DNA from: Ascaris suum
Lineage: Eukaryota; Nematoda; Chromadorea; Rhabditida; Ascarididae
NCBI GenBank assembly: GCA_013433145.1
Contig: CM024169.1
Location: forward strand, 9,246,817 to 9,310,816
DNA: 64,000 nucleotides
Reading direction: 5' to 3'
Positions within the stretch are counted from its first letter, which is position 1. Every line of letters begins with the position of its first letter. Positions 1-14,500 of the stretch are shown one piece after another. Below the pieces are notes generated by a model. That model was given only the letters and a program-made list of their open reading frames with translations. It did not search any database and had not been told where the DNA came from. A program made the translations under genes and the position numbers.

Positions 1-7
1 CGTAGTA

Positions 8-680
<673 letters not shown>

Positions 681-756
681 CAATAAAGGAGGACCTAATT
701 CAAACTCTCAAACAACGTTTGTGGAAAAAAGAAAGAAAACAGATAGCAGTGACGAG
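681..756 (+). CDS. Candidate internal exon, unrecognised protein
   Basis: This 76-nt piece is bounded by a possible acceptor (ATATTTAG) and a donor (GAG|GTAGGC). After one leftover base it reads as a hydrophilic peptide beginning NKGGPNSNSQTT and ending KKTDSSDE, and it finishes on a codon boundary. That matches the start phase of the next candidate exon at 899, giving a continuous acidic join, DSSDE followed by GYAYRSDDGPRI, across a 142-nt intron. I do not recognise the protein. It may be an internal part of a gene that begins left of the window. No counterpart was found upstream of the second copy at 60608. Confidence 0.4.
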
Positions 757-898
757 GTAGGCTCCATATTTCATGAATTTCTTGTTCATTATACATTCAT
801 AACAGACATTTTATCTATATACTTGTATGTTTCTTCTCTTCTTTATCCTCTTCTCAACGCATGCTTAAAATGTCTATCTTATTTTCGTTTACTAACAG

Positions 899-970
899 GG
901 TTATGCGTATCGTTCTGACGATGGCCCGCGCATAAATCAGGTGCACACGACAACGGATAAGGGCCGAGAC
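899..970 (+). CDS. Candidate exon with DDGPRI..VHT motif (copy 1)
   Basis: This 72-nt block follows an acceptor (TTACTAACAG) and reads in one frame as GYAYRSDDGPRINQVHTT followed by TDKGRD. It ends at a GTG that could serve as a weak donor (GAC|GTGATC). It starts and ends on codon boundaries. A second copy at 60608-60679 has exactly the same length, the same CTAACAG acceptor and the same GTG at its end, at 60 of 72 identical bases. Similarity stops at those borders, which is why I treat them as exon edges. The function is unknown. An earlier donor inside the block (CAG|GTGCAC after 940) is an alternative end. Confidence 0.45.
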
Positions 971-1539
971 GTGATCGACATTTATTCGCATAGGCATTTT
1001 ATTCTTGTCTTATTCCTAAATTGTTGACATTTCACCTTCTAACATCGGCCTATTAATGCTGTCTTTATATATAGGCGTCTTATATCATCGTCTTTCTCTA
1101 TAAAAACATAAAGAAACATTATAGATATTTGCTGCGAAAAGATTTGTATTTTCCATTTAAAAATCCCCATAGTTCCCAATTGCTGCCGAAAATTTCAAAG
1201 AGTGAAGGATTGCAAAAGCGCACGAGGCATCTGCGATAAATATCCAATTGAATAGAGCTACTTCCGGCAGAAAAAATTTACCTTCACTCATAGCTAAAAC
1301 AAGAAAAAAATGTGCTCGCATGCAAACGCATGCAGAAGTATGAGCGCGCGCGCAATGAACTGGCAGGAAACAGACAGAGGACAAGCAGCCAGCTTCATAT
1401 TTCGTTGAATGAAGTTAGAAGTCAGGGGCTAAAAGATACCTCGGACGCGATTTCCTTCTCAGTAGGCAACTTTTATTGCTCGAGCAATTGAATATGCTTC
1501 ATATGTGGATTTGACATCATGGCCAGGACAACACCCTCG

Positions 1540-1550
1540 CCCCCCCCCCC
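1540..1550. repeat. Poly-C tract
   Basis: An uninterrupted run of eleven C residues in AT-rich surroundings. A similar C run lies at 2964-2972 and a longer one near 30967. These are prone to length errors in sequencing. Confidence 0.9.
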
Positions 1551-2898
1551 TCACCTCGAAAAAAATTTTAATTTTTCGACTGTAATTTGTACGTCTGCGG
1601 CATGTCCACCAGTTTTTATAGTTTCGGCTGAAAGTTAGAAATTTTTTGCTTTATTCGGCACAGAAAATGCAAACACAGAAGATGAGCAAACACTCACTCA
1701 TACTATGAAGATTTCTAAACACAAAATTCAGTTCATTTCCAACACACTCAAGAAAAACGACAGTACTTCTGAAAGTTTGCCTTCTAAAGTTGTTTCCACT
1801 TGTCGATAAGTGGCTGATATCCTATTTTCTTTCTTTCACAACCTAATAATTGTCGAGACACATGTTTAGAGCACACATAAAATAAGCGTTTATATGCAAA
1901 GAGCATATAGATTTCGCTTATCATTTCCCACAGATTAAATGGAACCTATCATATTTGCTCAGAAAAAAATGCCAGTGTGCTCTTTATAGGCTTGGAGCAT
2001 GGTTCGTTGAGCGTTGATATGGTTCCCCATCACTCGTCTGTGAATTGAATTTAGTTCGATTCAAGCGGTTTGTCGTAATCAGAATAATAGGTGGTTTTGA
2101 TGGTGCTTGAATGAATTTAAGCACACAATGCATATCAAGCACATAATTCTACAAACATTCAATCGAAATGACTAAAGATTTGTCAGACTATTAAAGCAAT
2201 ATATTCACTTACCGAGCACTTTATCAGTGCTGTTGATCTAAACTAGAGTAGAATATTAATGACTTTTTGTTGATATCAAACTGGAATTGATATCATATTG
2301 TTTCAGTCTATTTCTAACTATAATTATCTTTTCTTCTTATCATCCAGTAATCAGTTCATGTCGCAGACTAACACAGCGGGAGCGGCTATGCGAGATATAA
2401 TTTACTGCGCATATCAAATTTCTCTGCCGCAAAAATGTGGTTAGCGACGTTAAAAGAAGACAGGTGGCAACAAATGAATCGTTCAAATAATAACGTGCTA
2501 AGCCTCTGCTAAATCACCTTTCGCTCTTTTTTACGGCTCCCAAATTACGACAAATTCGCTGTTTTTTGCAACTAAGATTTTCTTTTATCTTCCATTATTT
2601 TTTTGAATAGAAGCTATAATAGAATGTGCAATAATTTAGCATATTTCCGCAAGTGCTGCATCAGTGCACTAAACTTAACCAAATGCGCTTTGATAATTAT
2701 ATAAAGGAATTCCGTGTGGCCGAGTACTCTTCGGCAAACACATTCTTTTCGGTGGCGTCATAGGTCGCGATCCGAAACAAATGAGAGAACACAAAGATAA
2801 AAGTTGTTTTGTTGTGACGTGGTAATGACGGCGTGTTTACAAAGAATTTTTAAGACCTGCAGCAACTACGCTTTCAAGATCGGAAATCTCGCATACGC

Positions 2899-2975
2899 CC
2901 GCTGCCGTTCCCCTATCTCCTCCCAATCGCTCTCCTCTCCTCACTTCTTCCTTCTTCTCTTCTCCCCCCCCCACC
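2899..2975 (+). repeat. Polypyrimidine tract
   Basis: Nearly pure C/T on the + strand for about 75 bp, ending in nine consecutive C residues. It is low-complexity sequence. A reading frame crosses it (2804-3076), but the amino acids it gives (runs of Ser, Pro, Phe and Leu) simply reflect the composition. Confidence 0.8.
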
Positions 2976-5900
2976 CTAAGCGCAACTCTGGTCAAAGACA
3001 AACGTATTACGATGTACTAAAGAGGAAGTTGCATAGATCGAATGGAGAGTCATATGGAAAGAAATGTGTAGTTTAGAAAACTGTGATAATGATGGCATAT
3101 TATGTGAATAATATTTGGAACGATCAAGTTTGAGAATGGCAGTATCATTGGTGCATCAGAATGGTAGGAACAGGTTGGTAAACAACTTTGCAGCGTTTTT
3201 CGATTCAAATCCAACTTTTCAGCTGGTGAAATTTGTGTTAATAGAAATTCCTGGGAGTGTCTACGGCATGATGCAACAATTCGATATATCGGTCAGTAAA
3301 ATGAAGGAAAAAGAGGTGTTTTATGGGGATTTTCGGTTTTTGATTTCTCATGCACTATTCTATTTTTCAGTTTCGTCACTCCCCGTTTTGTTAAAGATTG
3401 ACCGTAGTTGCCACTCTGATTCTAGTTTCATGAAAACACAGTTGCGATCTTCAGTGTGCATACTTAGCGTGTTCGAGTAGCGTCTGGTTTTGTTGAGAAG
3501 AATAGGAACAAGTTTTTACTAATACCGTGAGGAGATGCAAGACGGTTTCATCACTGATACAACGTGAACGCAATAATCAGTGATCGATGTGATTGATTTT
3601 CTGATTTCACGGTAGTAGTATTCGTCCTCTATCCGAAGCCAAAGGATATCCGCTGTACGGTTCATCCGACATTGTTCCTCCAATGAGCGTACCATACGTC
3701 ACAAAAACTTACCTGCTCACTAGAGCACATCAGGTTGCTCTAAGTGGCAATCGGCATTATCACTCTAATTTCTTCAAAGTGCAAATTTTGCTCAAAATCT
3801 TTCTAGGCGGCTATTCAATTCATCAATTACATACCTATACCGGACATGCATTTTAATGAGTTCCGCGTGAATGTTTACACGTCTCTAATACTTCATTGCA
3901 TTCATAACACTTGTGCCGCTTACTTTTCTCCTTGCTTAAAGGTGAAAAGTGTTGTTGAGGTAAAAGCTTAATGAAGCAATCATCTAGCATTTCCACGACA
4001 CATGAAAGTGTCCCTATTTGCAATCTAATAACTTCGATTTCCGCCTTTCCTAAACCAGCCTCAACGTAACATACTGATTACATTTGAGTGCCAATTGGCC
4101 CTAAAAATTCACTACTGCGCGAATATTATAGCAAATAAATTTCCACGCATTCGTCAAGGATCCAACTCGCAGCATAATTATTAATACAGCTGAATATGAG
4201 GCGATAATATCTTCAATAAGGGTAAATGAAGAAAGAAGCAGCGAATGACAACGCGTTAAATGAGGTTGATAAAGCGCTTTTCCATGGCTTCTGCGAAAAA
4301 TTCATAGGACAGCCAGTACTCAAAAAAATGAGACAGTTTTTTTTTTAGTTACCAAAAACTTCCAAAACTGTGCATATATTTATGAGGGAAACGTTTTAAT
4401 TATGAATGAGCCGTATATTTTGTGCTGCGCTCAACATTCACTTTACGATTTATAATCAAAAAATGAATGCTAAATTGGACTTTATTGTGACGAATAGAAA
4501 TCGTAAATGACGAACAGAAATGTCTTTCTTAGTTAGGTGGCTAGAATGCTTCATGAGAATCTTTATTCAAACATTTTTACAGTATCATTTCTTGAGAGAA
4601 ACATCGTGCACGCCATGTATCAAACGTCATGCATGAAGATTAAAGATCAGGGATTGAATATGGTCAAATAAAAGGCCTCAAATACGGTATATACCTAATC
4701 ATATTTGTTTCCGAGAGGTATTGCAAATTTTTAGACTTCGCGAGCTTGTTCACTGTGTCGCACCATATCATAGTCTCCATAAAATTCCCAATCTCCTGTT
4801 GCATCGTACTGACATAGGACATAGTTTAGTAAGCAAAGCTAGGCGTCTTTAGTAGAGGACCCATCGCAAGTCGTAGTAACAGTATTTATTACTTATGCAG
4901 TTAAGGAAATAAATAATGCCTACTAAAGCCCCTGCAAAACAATTGCATTTCGTGATGAATCTATTTAGCACACCTTTTTGTAATCTCTGGATCGTTGATC
5001 CACTTGGAATGCTCCCATCAACTAATTGCACTTAACCACGTCGAATTTTGCAAAGCATTTTATTATAATGTCTGTCAAAAAAAAGAATAGCCTGATAATC
5101 ATATAATCCATCATTGTCTGATTCTGAACCAGTACAAAACCTCGCTCTAACGCAGTATGTTAAATATTTCGATAGTCTATGAAAACCGCTAATGTGAAAT
5201 AATGTGCGAGAGAGTTCATTGCCTGGGAATGGAGTTTCGATTAGAATTTGAGGCATTCAAGCGCAACCGACAACTACATGATCACTGAGACGCTTGACGA
5301 CAGACGCACATGTCTCTCACTAGAAAAACGAAATTCCTCTGCATACGTGCGCATTTCCAGAAAGGCTTTTACTGCACTCACGTTGTACCTGCAGCCATTT
5401 TACAACTTGTCAGCCTTATGCAGTCCATTTTGGCTTCAAGCTATAGGTCAATAGTGACCTATCAAGCTTGCTAATGAAGTGAATATTTCGATGACGTTTA
5501 AAAAAATATGTTTGTGTAGAGCTTTGTTTTACTTCAATATTGCTTACGAGTTGAAACGTAAAGGATTTTCTTATGCGTTGATGGCGTTTTTCTGTGCTCA
5601 ATAGGTACTGCTTGATAAGGATTTCTTATAAGATTATCTCATAAAGACTTTGTATCGAAGTTAATCAGCGAAAATATTATGAGAAGGGAAGACGGTTTTT
5701 CATTTTGTTTTCTCATTTTGTGATGAGAAACTTCCCTCTGAAATGGACACTAAAAGCAAATTTCACTGCGTCGTCCATGTTACTTGATTTTTCGAAAACT
5801 TTAGGAGTTTCCGAATAATCGAATTAATGCCAATATGACTGAGTAATGGAATCGAGATCGTTAATATTACGAGGCAATGAAATCGCAAAAAACAATCCCT

Positions 5901-6803
5901 TTAGGTTATAAATTATGAGCGAGCCAATTTGTGCAAAATCATATTCGTGCATGTATGCAATAATACCGAATATTCTATTCAAAGCGACTCATGGGAATTA
6001 TTGCTTCAAAAATCTTACTTCTTCTAATTTCCGTATTCTTTACAGGTACCACTTTTACTTCAATCTGCCAAGCGATTCATTTTCCAGTCATTTGTAAGTT
6101 CTCTTTCTTCCTAGCGGAAGTGGACAAAGTATAGGCAGTAAGCAGCAATCGTAAAAACATACTATTTAGGTGAACATGGCAAATCACTTGCATAAAATGA
6201 ACTCTTGGTGGCAAGTGAAGGCAATCGGACGTTAGAAAAGAATGGCAAATTGAAGAACATGGCGAGTCTTTCCAGTACAGTGAACTATCATCGAGACAAA
6301 TACCGATAGTTCAGTTGAATTTCAATGGCTCCCTCTTGTCAATCTGCATCTGCAAAGCGCATTATGGCCTCGTGTATTGTTGCGCATGTATGGAGCGTGC
6401 GAGCATGGAGTGCTGTCCTGTCCTGTAGCCTGAAGTCGGCAACAACTGAAGCTAGAGATGTGTACTGGGTTGGTACAGCGTCAATGTCAAAAAATTCGTT
6501 GATTCATCAACTTTGAGGACATTTAATGATATTTAAACATGGCAGCAATTTGCATGCATTCATACCTCGTCGGGCCATAAAACAGAATCTTTTGCAGCAA
6601 ATTGCACGAGCTGTCGAAAAAGCATTGTCCAGCATCTTCTATTATTCGTTAGCAGGTGGTTGGTGAGAGAGCGAATTGCAAGAGTGCATAGCGTGCCAGC
6701 TTCTCTGCAGTGCTGGTTTCACTCGAATCGAAGCCAAATGGATAGACGTGATGTAGTTATGAAGGGGGCTGCAGACTGTGAAACTTCCAAGTAGTTTATA
6801 GAC

Positions 6804-6930
6804 TCAAATGGATGTCTGAAGAGGACATATATGAGGATCAATAGCTAAAGAGATATATACAAATGATTGTCTGAAGAGAAATGTGAAAATGAATATCTGA
6901 AGAGGATAGATGAAAATGAATGTTAGAACG
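6804..6930. repeat. Degenerate minisatellite, about 27-bp unit
   Basis: Three to four diverged copies of a unit around AAATGNNTGTCTGAAGAGG. The clearest pair starts near 6860 and 6887, about 27 bp apart. The first copy, near 6805, is separated from the second by a longer spacer, and a shortened last copy starts near 6914. It is purine-rich on the + strand. It has no coding role that I can see. Confidence 0.75.
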
Positions 6931-9900
6931 GCATGCAGCTAACAACGCTTGAACGATTTATAGGAATCCTTTGGCATCAATGCCGCCCTCACTTAATGCA
7001 TCACTAGAATCTTTATTCCACATCAACGCATTACAGATGAATCGCCTAACACATCGAATTTCTTTTCGTCATTCTTTTCTTTTGCAAATACAGTGCTGAT
7101 GCTAATCCACTCGAACAATCCCTCTTTTGTTGCAAATGTTTATGCGAAGTATCGCATCCGAACAGTTAAAATTGCAACATTTTGACGTCACGTTGTGCGC
7201 ATCTGTATGTGTTTATGTTGTCCGTGCGCAGTAGTTCCAACTCGGAGCCATCGAAGTTAAACATATAAATCTTGATGACCGCACCATATAGCATCAGATA
7301 TACAAATGCCACTGGGCGTATTGGTTGTTGGGTCATATTAGTATAGGTAACGTTTTGTGTTTTAAAGCCTCGTTCTTTCCACCTATACGCTCTGCAATGT
7401 GCACTACGGCATCGTCGAAATTACCAATACAGATAGGTGTGGTCGTGTCTTCGACCGTCGGCTAGCTGCTAACTGGCAGACCACTGAAATCAGAGTTAGG
7501 AAATTACTTCTGTATGCAGCAAACCATAGGGTGACCCTGTCTCCAAGGATGCAAAAAACTGAATACATTTTATGCCATTCGGATCTTCATTATACACCGG
7601 TCGCCCCTTAGAAAAAAATCTTTTATTTGTTTTGTATACAAACTTGAACAAATTAAAATGTGAAGGCACTTGTGATAACATGTGGAATTGCTTGACTAGT
7701 GCAGTTTCAGCTCGCTTGACGCGCAAGTTGCGCACTTATTAAGTTGGACAAGAATTCTTGGCGGACTTCATTTCCGTCAGTTTTCAGTTTGCCATGGTGG
7801 AAAAACCAGTGATTGGTAACTATTTGAATGAAATCTTCTCTCTTACAAATAATAATGGTTGAAAGAGAATCTAGTGACTTTTCAGAAGGATTTCTCTATA
7901 ACGTTGCATTTGTGTTTTCTAGTTGATCTTGTTGAATTTACCGAAACGAACGAATAGCTGTCGCTGAATTTGGTCACCGCAGCAGAAATTTTACATGAAG
8001 AAGTGGTCATTATTCTGTAAGAGGCGACAGTTATTCTGAAGAAATAGGAGTTAGGAGAGAAAACATTTACAGGGAAACTGTAAATTGGATACCATTCGAT
8101 GAGTGCCTGGGTACTATACGTCACCTCTTATCATCGTCTTAACCAACGAAAGAAAATTTTTTTTGAAGAGGGGAAGCGGAGAGTTTTAAAAAATCTGCTC
8201 CTTGTGGGGCGGAAAATACAAAAGTTTTGCATTCATTGAAATTTCTTGCTAGCAAAACCTTACGGACGTGGATTTTTGTCATACTTGTGCTGTGCATAGA
8301 AATTAGAGTATGTTAATGTAGCGGATATTCGCCAGAGAAATTGAAATTTCATGCTTGATGGCCTTCACGCCTAGTTTCACGCCTATCTCAAATGCACTAG
8401 TTCGCGGAATTTGCCCTTTAAATGCTAACACGCTCGTGACTGGGCCAACATCAACAAATCAGCGCAACTAGGGATCGTGCGGGAGCAGCATCAGCACTGC
8501 TTGTAAATCTTCGAGGATGAACATAGCTCCACATGTTCCTAAGCTAACGTGAAGGCACAGTGCCATACGCATAGCTGACATATTATGGTCTTGGTGGTTC
8601 TATAATATGCTGTGGCAAAAATCTGTCGAAATCTTGTGAAGAATGTTTTGTTATAGCGACACAGATGATTGAATCGACTTTGTGATTAAAGATTCAAGAG
8701 TCGCTTATGGTTGACTAAGGAGCTCAGTAGAATCCCTGAAGTCGTTTGGCTCGACTCTCATTGTTCTCTATTGATCGCGGGGTTCGTTTCGAAATGTACA
8801 AGAGTGAAGATGTGGACTGTTCTATTTCGTCAGTTATTTCGAGATTTTTTGAATTTTGTTTTAGGTCGTATAACTCATCCGCTAATTCAAATCTTCAAGA
8901 AGAAGAGGAATTGAAATGAGAGGAGAAGCTTTTTTTTAAACCAAGTTTTGCCTTTCACTGAAACTTGTTCCCAATGTTTACCGAGGGAATGGGAGTGGGC
9001 ATTTCTTCGCTGATATCGGGAATCTTCATGGATAACTATTAGTTTTTCTCCTAAAGCATGCTCTTTTTTGTTGTGAAGTATTTTGCAACGCTTCGATATA
9101 TATTCCTACTTGGAAAATGTTTGAGAAAACAACTACTGTATTGCACTTGACGAACACATTTTCCCACACGATAAGCTTCAAAAGAATGTTGACTCGATTT
9201 GTTGGATATCGCTTGCATTAATTTGCATATTAGGCAAATATGACTGTCAGGTAGACAGAAATAAAGGTTTGCTTCAAGTGATTTTGCCAGTAAAGGGAAC
9301 TCCATTTTTGGTCTCTAGGTTGGGGTAGTCAGGTTGCATCTTGAACCTAGCAGTTTGCATATTCAAGAAATCGAGGCGTTCGACTTCGGTGCATAGGAAA
9401 TGTTAGGTGCCAATCGTTGTTGATTACATCACTTGTTGGATGAGCGGGATTGCGTGCTTCTAGAACTGAACCCGAAGAGGACGGTTTCGATCCTCTGAAT
9501 TGCTTTTTGCCTTACTTCGCCCATCAGTTGTTTTATCCACTGCAAAGAACAATCGTCGAGTAGCAGCTTTTACTTTCCGCTCAAAGCAAACGAATATGGG
9601 TTACCCTTTCACTGCCTCACAAAGTAGTGCTTCTGTGAGTGGTAATCCTCAAACATTTACTCATGTGAGCAGACAACGCAGATCAGCATCGGCAAGCAGT
9701 CTTAAGTGCTGCAAATGTGTCCGGCGAATAAGCAGGAGCAGTCTTCATTTAAGTGGTGCGTTCACGCAGCAGGGTGGTTTGGTATTCAATCGAAATGATC
9801 CCGTGACGAAATAATGAGAATAAGTTTGAAGCCAGTGATGCGGTTATAACAGTTTGAATCGATCATTTGGCGTAAAAATCGTACCTAGCAGAGGACTCGG

Positions 9901-11472
9901 ACCTGTGGAAACAACAGCATAATACGCATTGGAAAAAGCGAGGAAACGCAGATTTTTCTTTACTTTTGACGAAATTGAACGCAGGAGAGGGTAGTTTAGC
10001 AAGACATAATATTCAGATAAGTTACGTTGGCAAGTCTTATTTTAAGCAAATGCGACTTCGCACGTTCAGGCGTAGTAATTGAAGTGTTCGCTTATTCATC
10101 AAACATTTGTCTTTAAATTATTTTACATAATTTGCCAAAAAAGAAATGGGCGCTAGGAGCACTGTATGTTGCAAACTCAACAAAGCAGTAAGTGAGAGCA
10201 ACTCAATTCTTTACTATACCCAACACACTTACTACGACTCTTCATTAAAAAAATTTCTTTTTTCCTTCTCAGCGTTTTGTTGATAGTATTACTTTTGATT
10301 CTGCGGCATCTTTCTTTTTTTATTCCTCTTACTACTGCAGTATGACTTTCATTACTTTGCACTTTGATGCACCTGAGCGACAAAAATTAAACGATGCATT
10401 CACAATTGTGGCATATAAAAAACAAGATAAAAATAAGTGACAAAAGTAATGTGTGTGAAACTTTTTCTGCAAACTGCCGAAATATACTCGACAAGCGCAA
10501 TGTTGCAGCTGAATTCGTTGAATGCTTCGTATTCTGGTTAATCGAATCGAGTGTGCATTATGAGCTCTATAGACGATCGATCATTGAGGGATGTGAGTCT
10601 CATTTTATTAAAAATCGTTTCTCAAGCACTTCTCTGCGATCTATTTAATTGTTTTTGATTAAATATATGAATCATTTATGAGCAAGAATGAATGCTTGTG
10701 GCTCTAGTGAAAGGAAATCGGAATAAAGTGGGAAGTGGCCCGTGAGGAGAGATATGAAGGGGCTTTTTTTCCAAAATAGTTTGAAGCATGTAAAACATCA
10801 CGCCGTTCACAATAGATTAGAACCAGCAGCTATCTCCTTCGCCATGCTGATTGCTACGTTGCAAAATGCTTCAATATTCGTGGTAAAATTTTAAAGCGAT
10901 ACTGTTTTACATAAAAAGCACTGTTGGCGAGTTTCTTACTGCTGTCTTTCCTCTCTACTACTATATTACAAGAGAGGTCACGAAGTCTTGAAAACTTTGG
11001 CAATATTCTATCAGAGAATCTGACAGAATCGATCAGAGTGAACGGAAGCACTTCCTTGCATCTCTCAGAACCGATTTTAATAATTATTATCACTTGCAAT
11101 GCAGCTAGTGTAAACTCGAGGTGAAATGCCACTAACCGGGTCCGTTTCAGTCCATAATGAAAAGACTACATTCCGTGATCGCCACTGCATCAGAGCAAAA
11201 GTTATGAGTTTTCAAAATATCTGACAAACTTTTCCTCTGTTACTTCCCAGGGCGAAGTTTTGCGGGCATCATTATACTAGAAGAATTATTACTTTCCAAG
11301 TTGGCGTCAAGGCTCGAAAGTCGGAGTATAGGACAGTCAAATAGACAGGACCTCTGCAATTTGTGCTTTTCGTTGTACAAATAAGAGAAACGAATTGGTG
11401 GAATGTTTAGTGCACTATTTCCATACCGTTTTGCGAATTGGCACCTGTAAAGTTATTGCAACTGTATGATCT

Positions 11473-11568
11473 ATGTGTGTATGGCGAAGTGCACATGCAT
11501 CTAGGTGTTCATATGCGAATGCATGTGCGCTTGTGTGCATATGTAAGGGGTTCGTGCGTTCATATGTA
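11473..11568. repeat. TG/CA-rich alternating purine-pyrimidine tract
   Basis: A stretch dominated by TGTG, GCATGC, CATATG and GTGCG steps. It is alternating purine-pyrimidine over much of its length, with no exact repeat unit. It is a degenerate simple repeat of the kind able to form left-handed DNA. Confidence 0.6.
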
Positions 11569-14500
11569 GTTTTACCTTTTACTCACTTCTTTTTACTCAG
11601 TACCTTCTAGATGCGAACGACTGAAGTTGGAGTCACGAAATGTCGCACTAGCTTCCAAACTTGTCGTCCCACCGAGGTTTTTTGTGAGAGGAATTTTGCT
11701 GTGAAGCCTCTGATAAATTTCACTTCAATAGGTTTATTTTTATGTACGTATTAGTGTATGGAAGGGATCCGTTTCTATATGAAGTGATAAATCGTATTGC
11801 CCGGGATGGAGGAGAGACGAGGGAGTTTTTCACGCCCGCTGCTGTCCCCGAAGACGGAGGGTTGGCTTTATTAGGAGAACGCTTTCACATTGTTCTTGCT
11901 GTTGTGTTGTATCGTTTTCACATAAAGCTGCAATAGAAGCAGTGCTGTTCAGCTGCGGTGCTGGCGTATTACCCGCGACTCGTTTGATAGGGAAGTTCTG
12001 GCTGAAGTGCAAATGTGTTTTCTCGCTAGATATGATGGCGTGCATGGCTCAGTTGACGAGCAAGGTGTGCTTTAGGAATGATACGAGAAGTGACTGTGGC
12101 AGTGTTGCGTTATTTTCGAATGAATGAGCTGCAGTGATGCGGAACAGATACGCGGGGCGTGGAGACGCTTCCTGACACTGGCGTATGCTATATACACGTG
12201 CAGCTCACTTTTTTTGTTATAAAAATTGCAAAGACTGAAAGCAATAACGAGTTCTAGGCTGAATGCAATATGCACAACTTTCATATTACATCGCAGTTTT
12301 ACCTATATCTTATCGATGTGTAAGAGAGCACAGCTTGTTAATTTTTGGACATAGCAAGACATTAGATAGCACACTGTGAGGAATTCTTCTGAAATTAAAG
12401 CATTATATAATGCAACTCACGGAAGTTTGGACTCGATTAATTGAATTTTCTCGAAATTCTCACGAAATTTTTGCTCCACATTATAGCGTGAGAAACTCCC
12501 CACTTTTTGAAGTACACCATTATAGAGCTTTCGAAATCTCAGCGGAGCAACTCGAATTACAATGATTGATCAAATCATGGTGAATTGGCAATATTGGTTT
12601 GCAAAGTTTCAGCTAATTGTTGTTTCTGTAATACTGATCAAACATTTTTTCCCTCATTGCTTCCAATTCTTGAAATTGAAAAAGAAGTTGCGCACCGCTT
12701 GCGTAAACGACCGCAATCACGGCCGAAGAAATTTTTTCGATACCAAAAGAAACGAAAAGCATGTAGAGAGAGGGAGGATAAGACGGCACCTTAATATATG
12801 GCTTATACAAGTTTTCATTCTATCACTCGCCAAGTAACTTCTTAATAAGCCGAGGACGTCTTCGTCATTCGAAACTTGGCTGCCATTAGTGCTTGACAGT
12901 GTTGTAAGCTTTCTGATGACACGTTGAAAGACCTTCTGCCTTCGCAGGATTCACTTCTTCCATGATTTCAATTAAATGAGTCCGTGTTTGAAGGTTCTCG
13001 CGAAAAGCGTGGTGTAAACGTAATATTTTCGTGGCTGCGCTGCAATATAAAGTTGTGCTCAAAGATAAAGTTCACAGAATTTGAACTTGCTAGGCAATTG
13101 CGATATAGGCCTATAGTTTGGGGCATTTTTCGCGTTGCCGTTATCTTTTTATATGCGGTCGTCTTTGCAAGCTTTCATTCTATAGAGCGTTTTCCCTTTG
13201 AAATGATTCTATTAAGGGGACGGTACAGTTCATCCAACTTTTTTTGACTGCATATGGGCAGATTTCTTCATAAAACATCGACGCTGGGCTCGTCCAGCCA
13301 TGGCATGTACTGGTTACCATTGCGCTTTCGGACTGTGTCCACTCTACCTTGATATCCTTTTTTTGCGACAAATTGATATTTCTTTACTAACACCTATGTG
13401 TCACGTTTCTCTTGATTGCAAATTCTTGAGCACCACTGGTGGCAAAGTTTCCTTGTGTTCCTACGACTTTATGGAGAATTTTTAGAGGTCGCGAAAGCGA
13501 GACCGGCTTTTTTTGACATTTCTCATGGAGATGATGAAACTCATGAGGTCATCCGTAAGCTGTTTGTAAATTTATTGACTTTTTGAAATTACCTATGTAT
13601 TTATCACCGGACAGGCGAAGGTCTATTTCAGCGTTTCCTCGGAACTCTTCCTCAAGCCCCTAGGGCTGTGCAAGGTGAAGTTTGGAAGCCACTGGTGTAC
13701 CAACTCTGTATCAGTTTTCAGGTTTGTAACTGTAGGCGGTTCTGAAGGAGCGGTACCCTAAAGTCAGCGGGGTTGCGTGATCGGGATGAACGATTTCTGT
13801 TGCCAGAAAATGCAAGCGCTTCGTATGCCAGCAAAAGATTACCACGGGCGGTTAACTCGGCTAAATATGAATGCATTATTGTTCGTTCGTATTGTGTGTC
13901 CATACTTTATGATAACAGCTTGTTCCGCTAGCGGGATTGCGACAGCGCGGTTCACGTAACCCTCTGGCCTGCTTTTCCACATTTTTCTTCGAATGCTGAA
14001 AGAGGGCCTTTAGTTCGTAAAACAAATTCCTGGAGTTTTTCAAGGCTTGTCAGCAGTCTGACTTTGTGTCCTGGCCTATCATGAGGGATGAGAGAGCGCT
14101 AAATTGGTCTCCGGCTGAAGAAGTGTCCTTTCCATTACTTAATTGTTCATGTGATCAACATGGGATCTCCCAGTGGGTTTGACGAATCCTTTTTATGACG
14201 AAAATAAACTTTGTTCGGATCATGATTCGTTGTAAAGATTGTTGTATCCAGGTAAATCGAAGATGATTACGTTGTGCGGCCGAATATTTCATAACGTTAA
14301 TAGCTAGTTGACTGTCGCTGCTTCCATTCAGCGCTCGTTCTTTGCTTTTCTTTCCACCAGTAACGTTCATTTCGGTCGAACTCCTGGCAGATAGATGAAC
14401 GCGACTTGCACTGAAACCTCCCTAAAATCTACATGCGTTGTATGTGCCTGTGCCTACAGCCATTTGCATATTTAGTAGGTAGTGACGAAACCATTTACTC

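Noticed and set aside
2708..2776. A tRNA-Ser/Leu-like string (GTGTGGCCGAGT early, GGTCGCGATCC late).
   Set aside because: No 7-bp acceptor stem and no convincing anticodon arm can be drawn, so at most it is a chance resemblance.
9455..9505. A T-arm-like sequence (GGACGGTTTCGATCCTC) suggesting a tRNA.
   Set aside because: The flanking bases do not form an acceptor stem or a D-arm.
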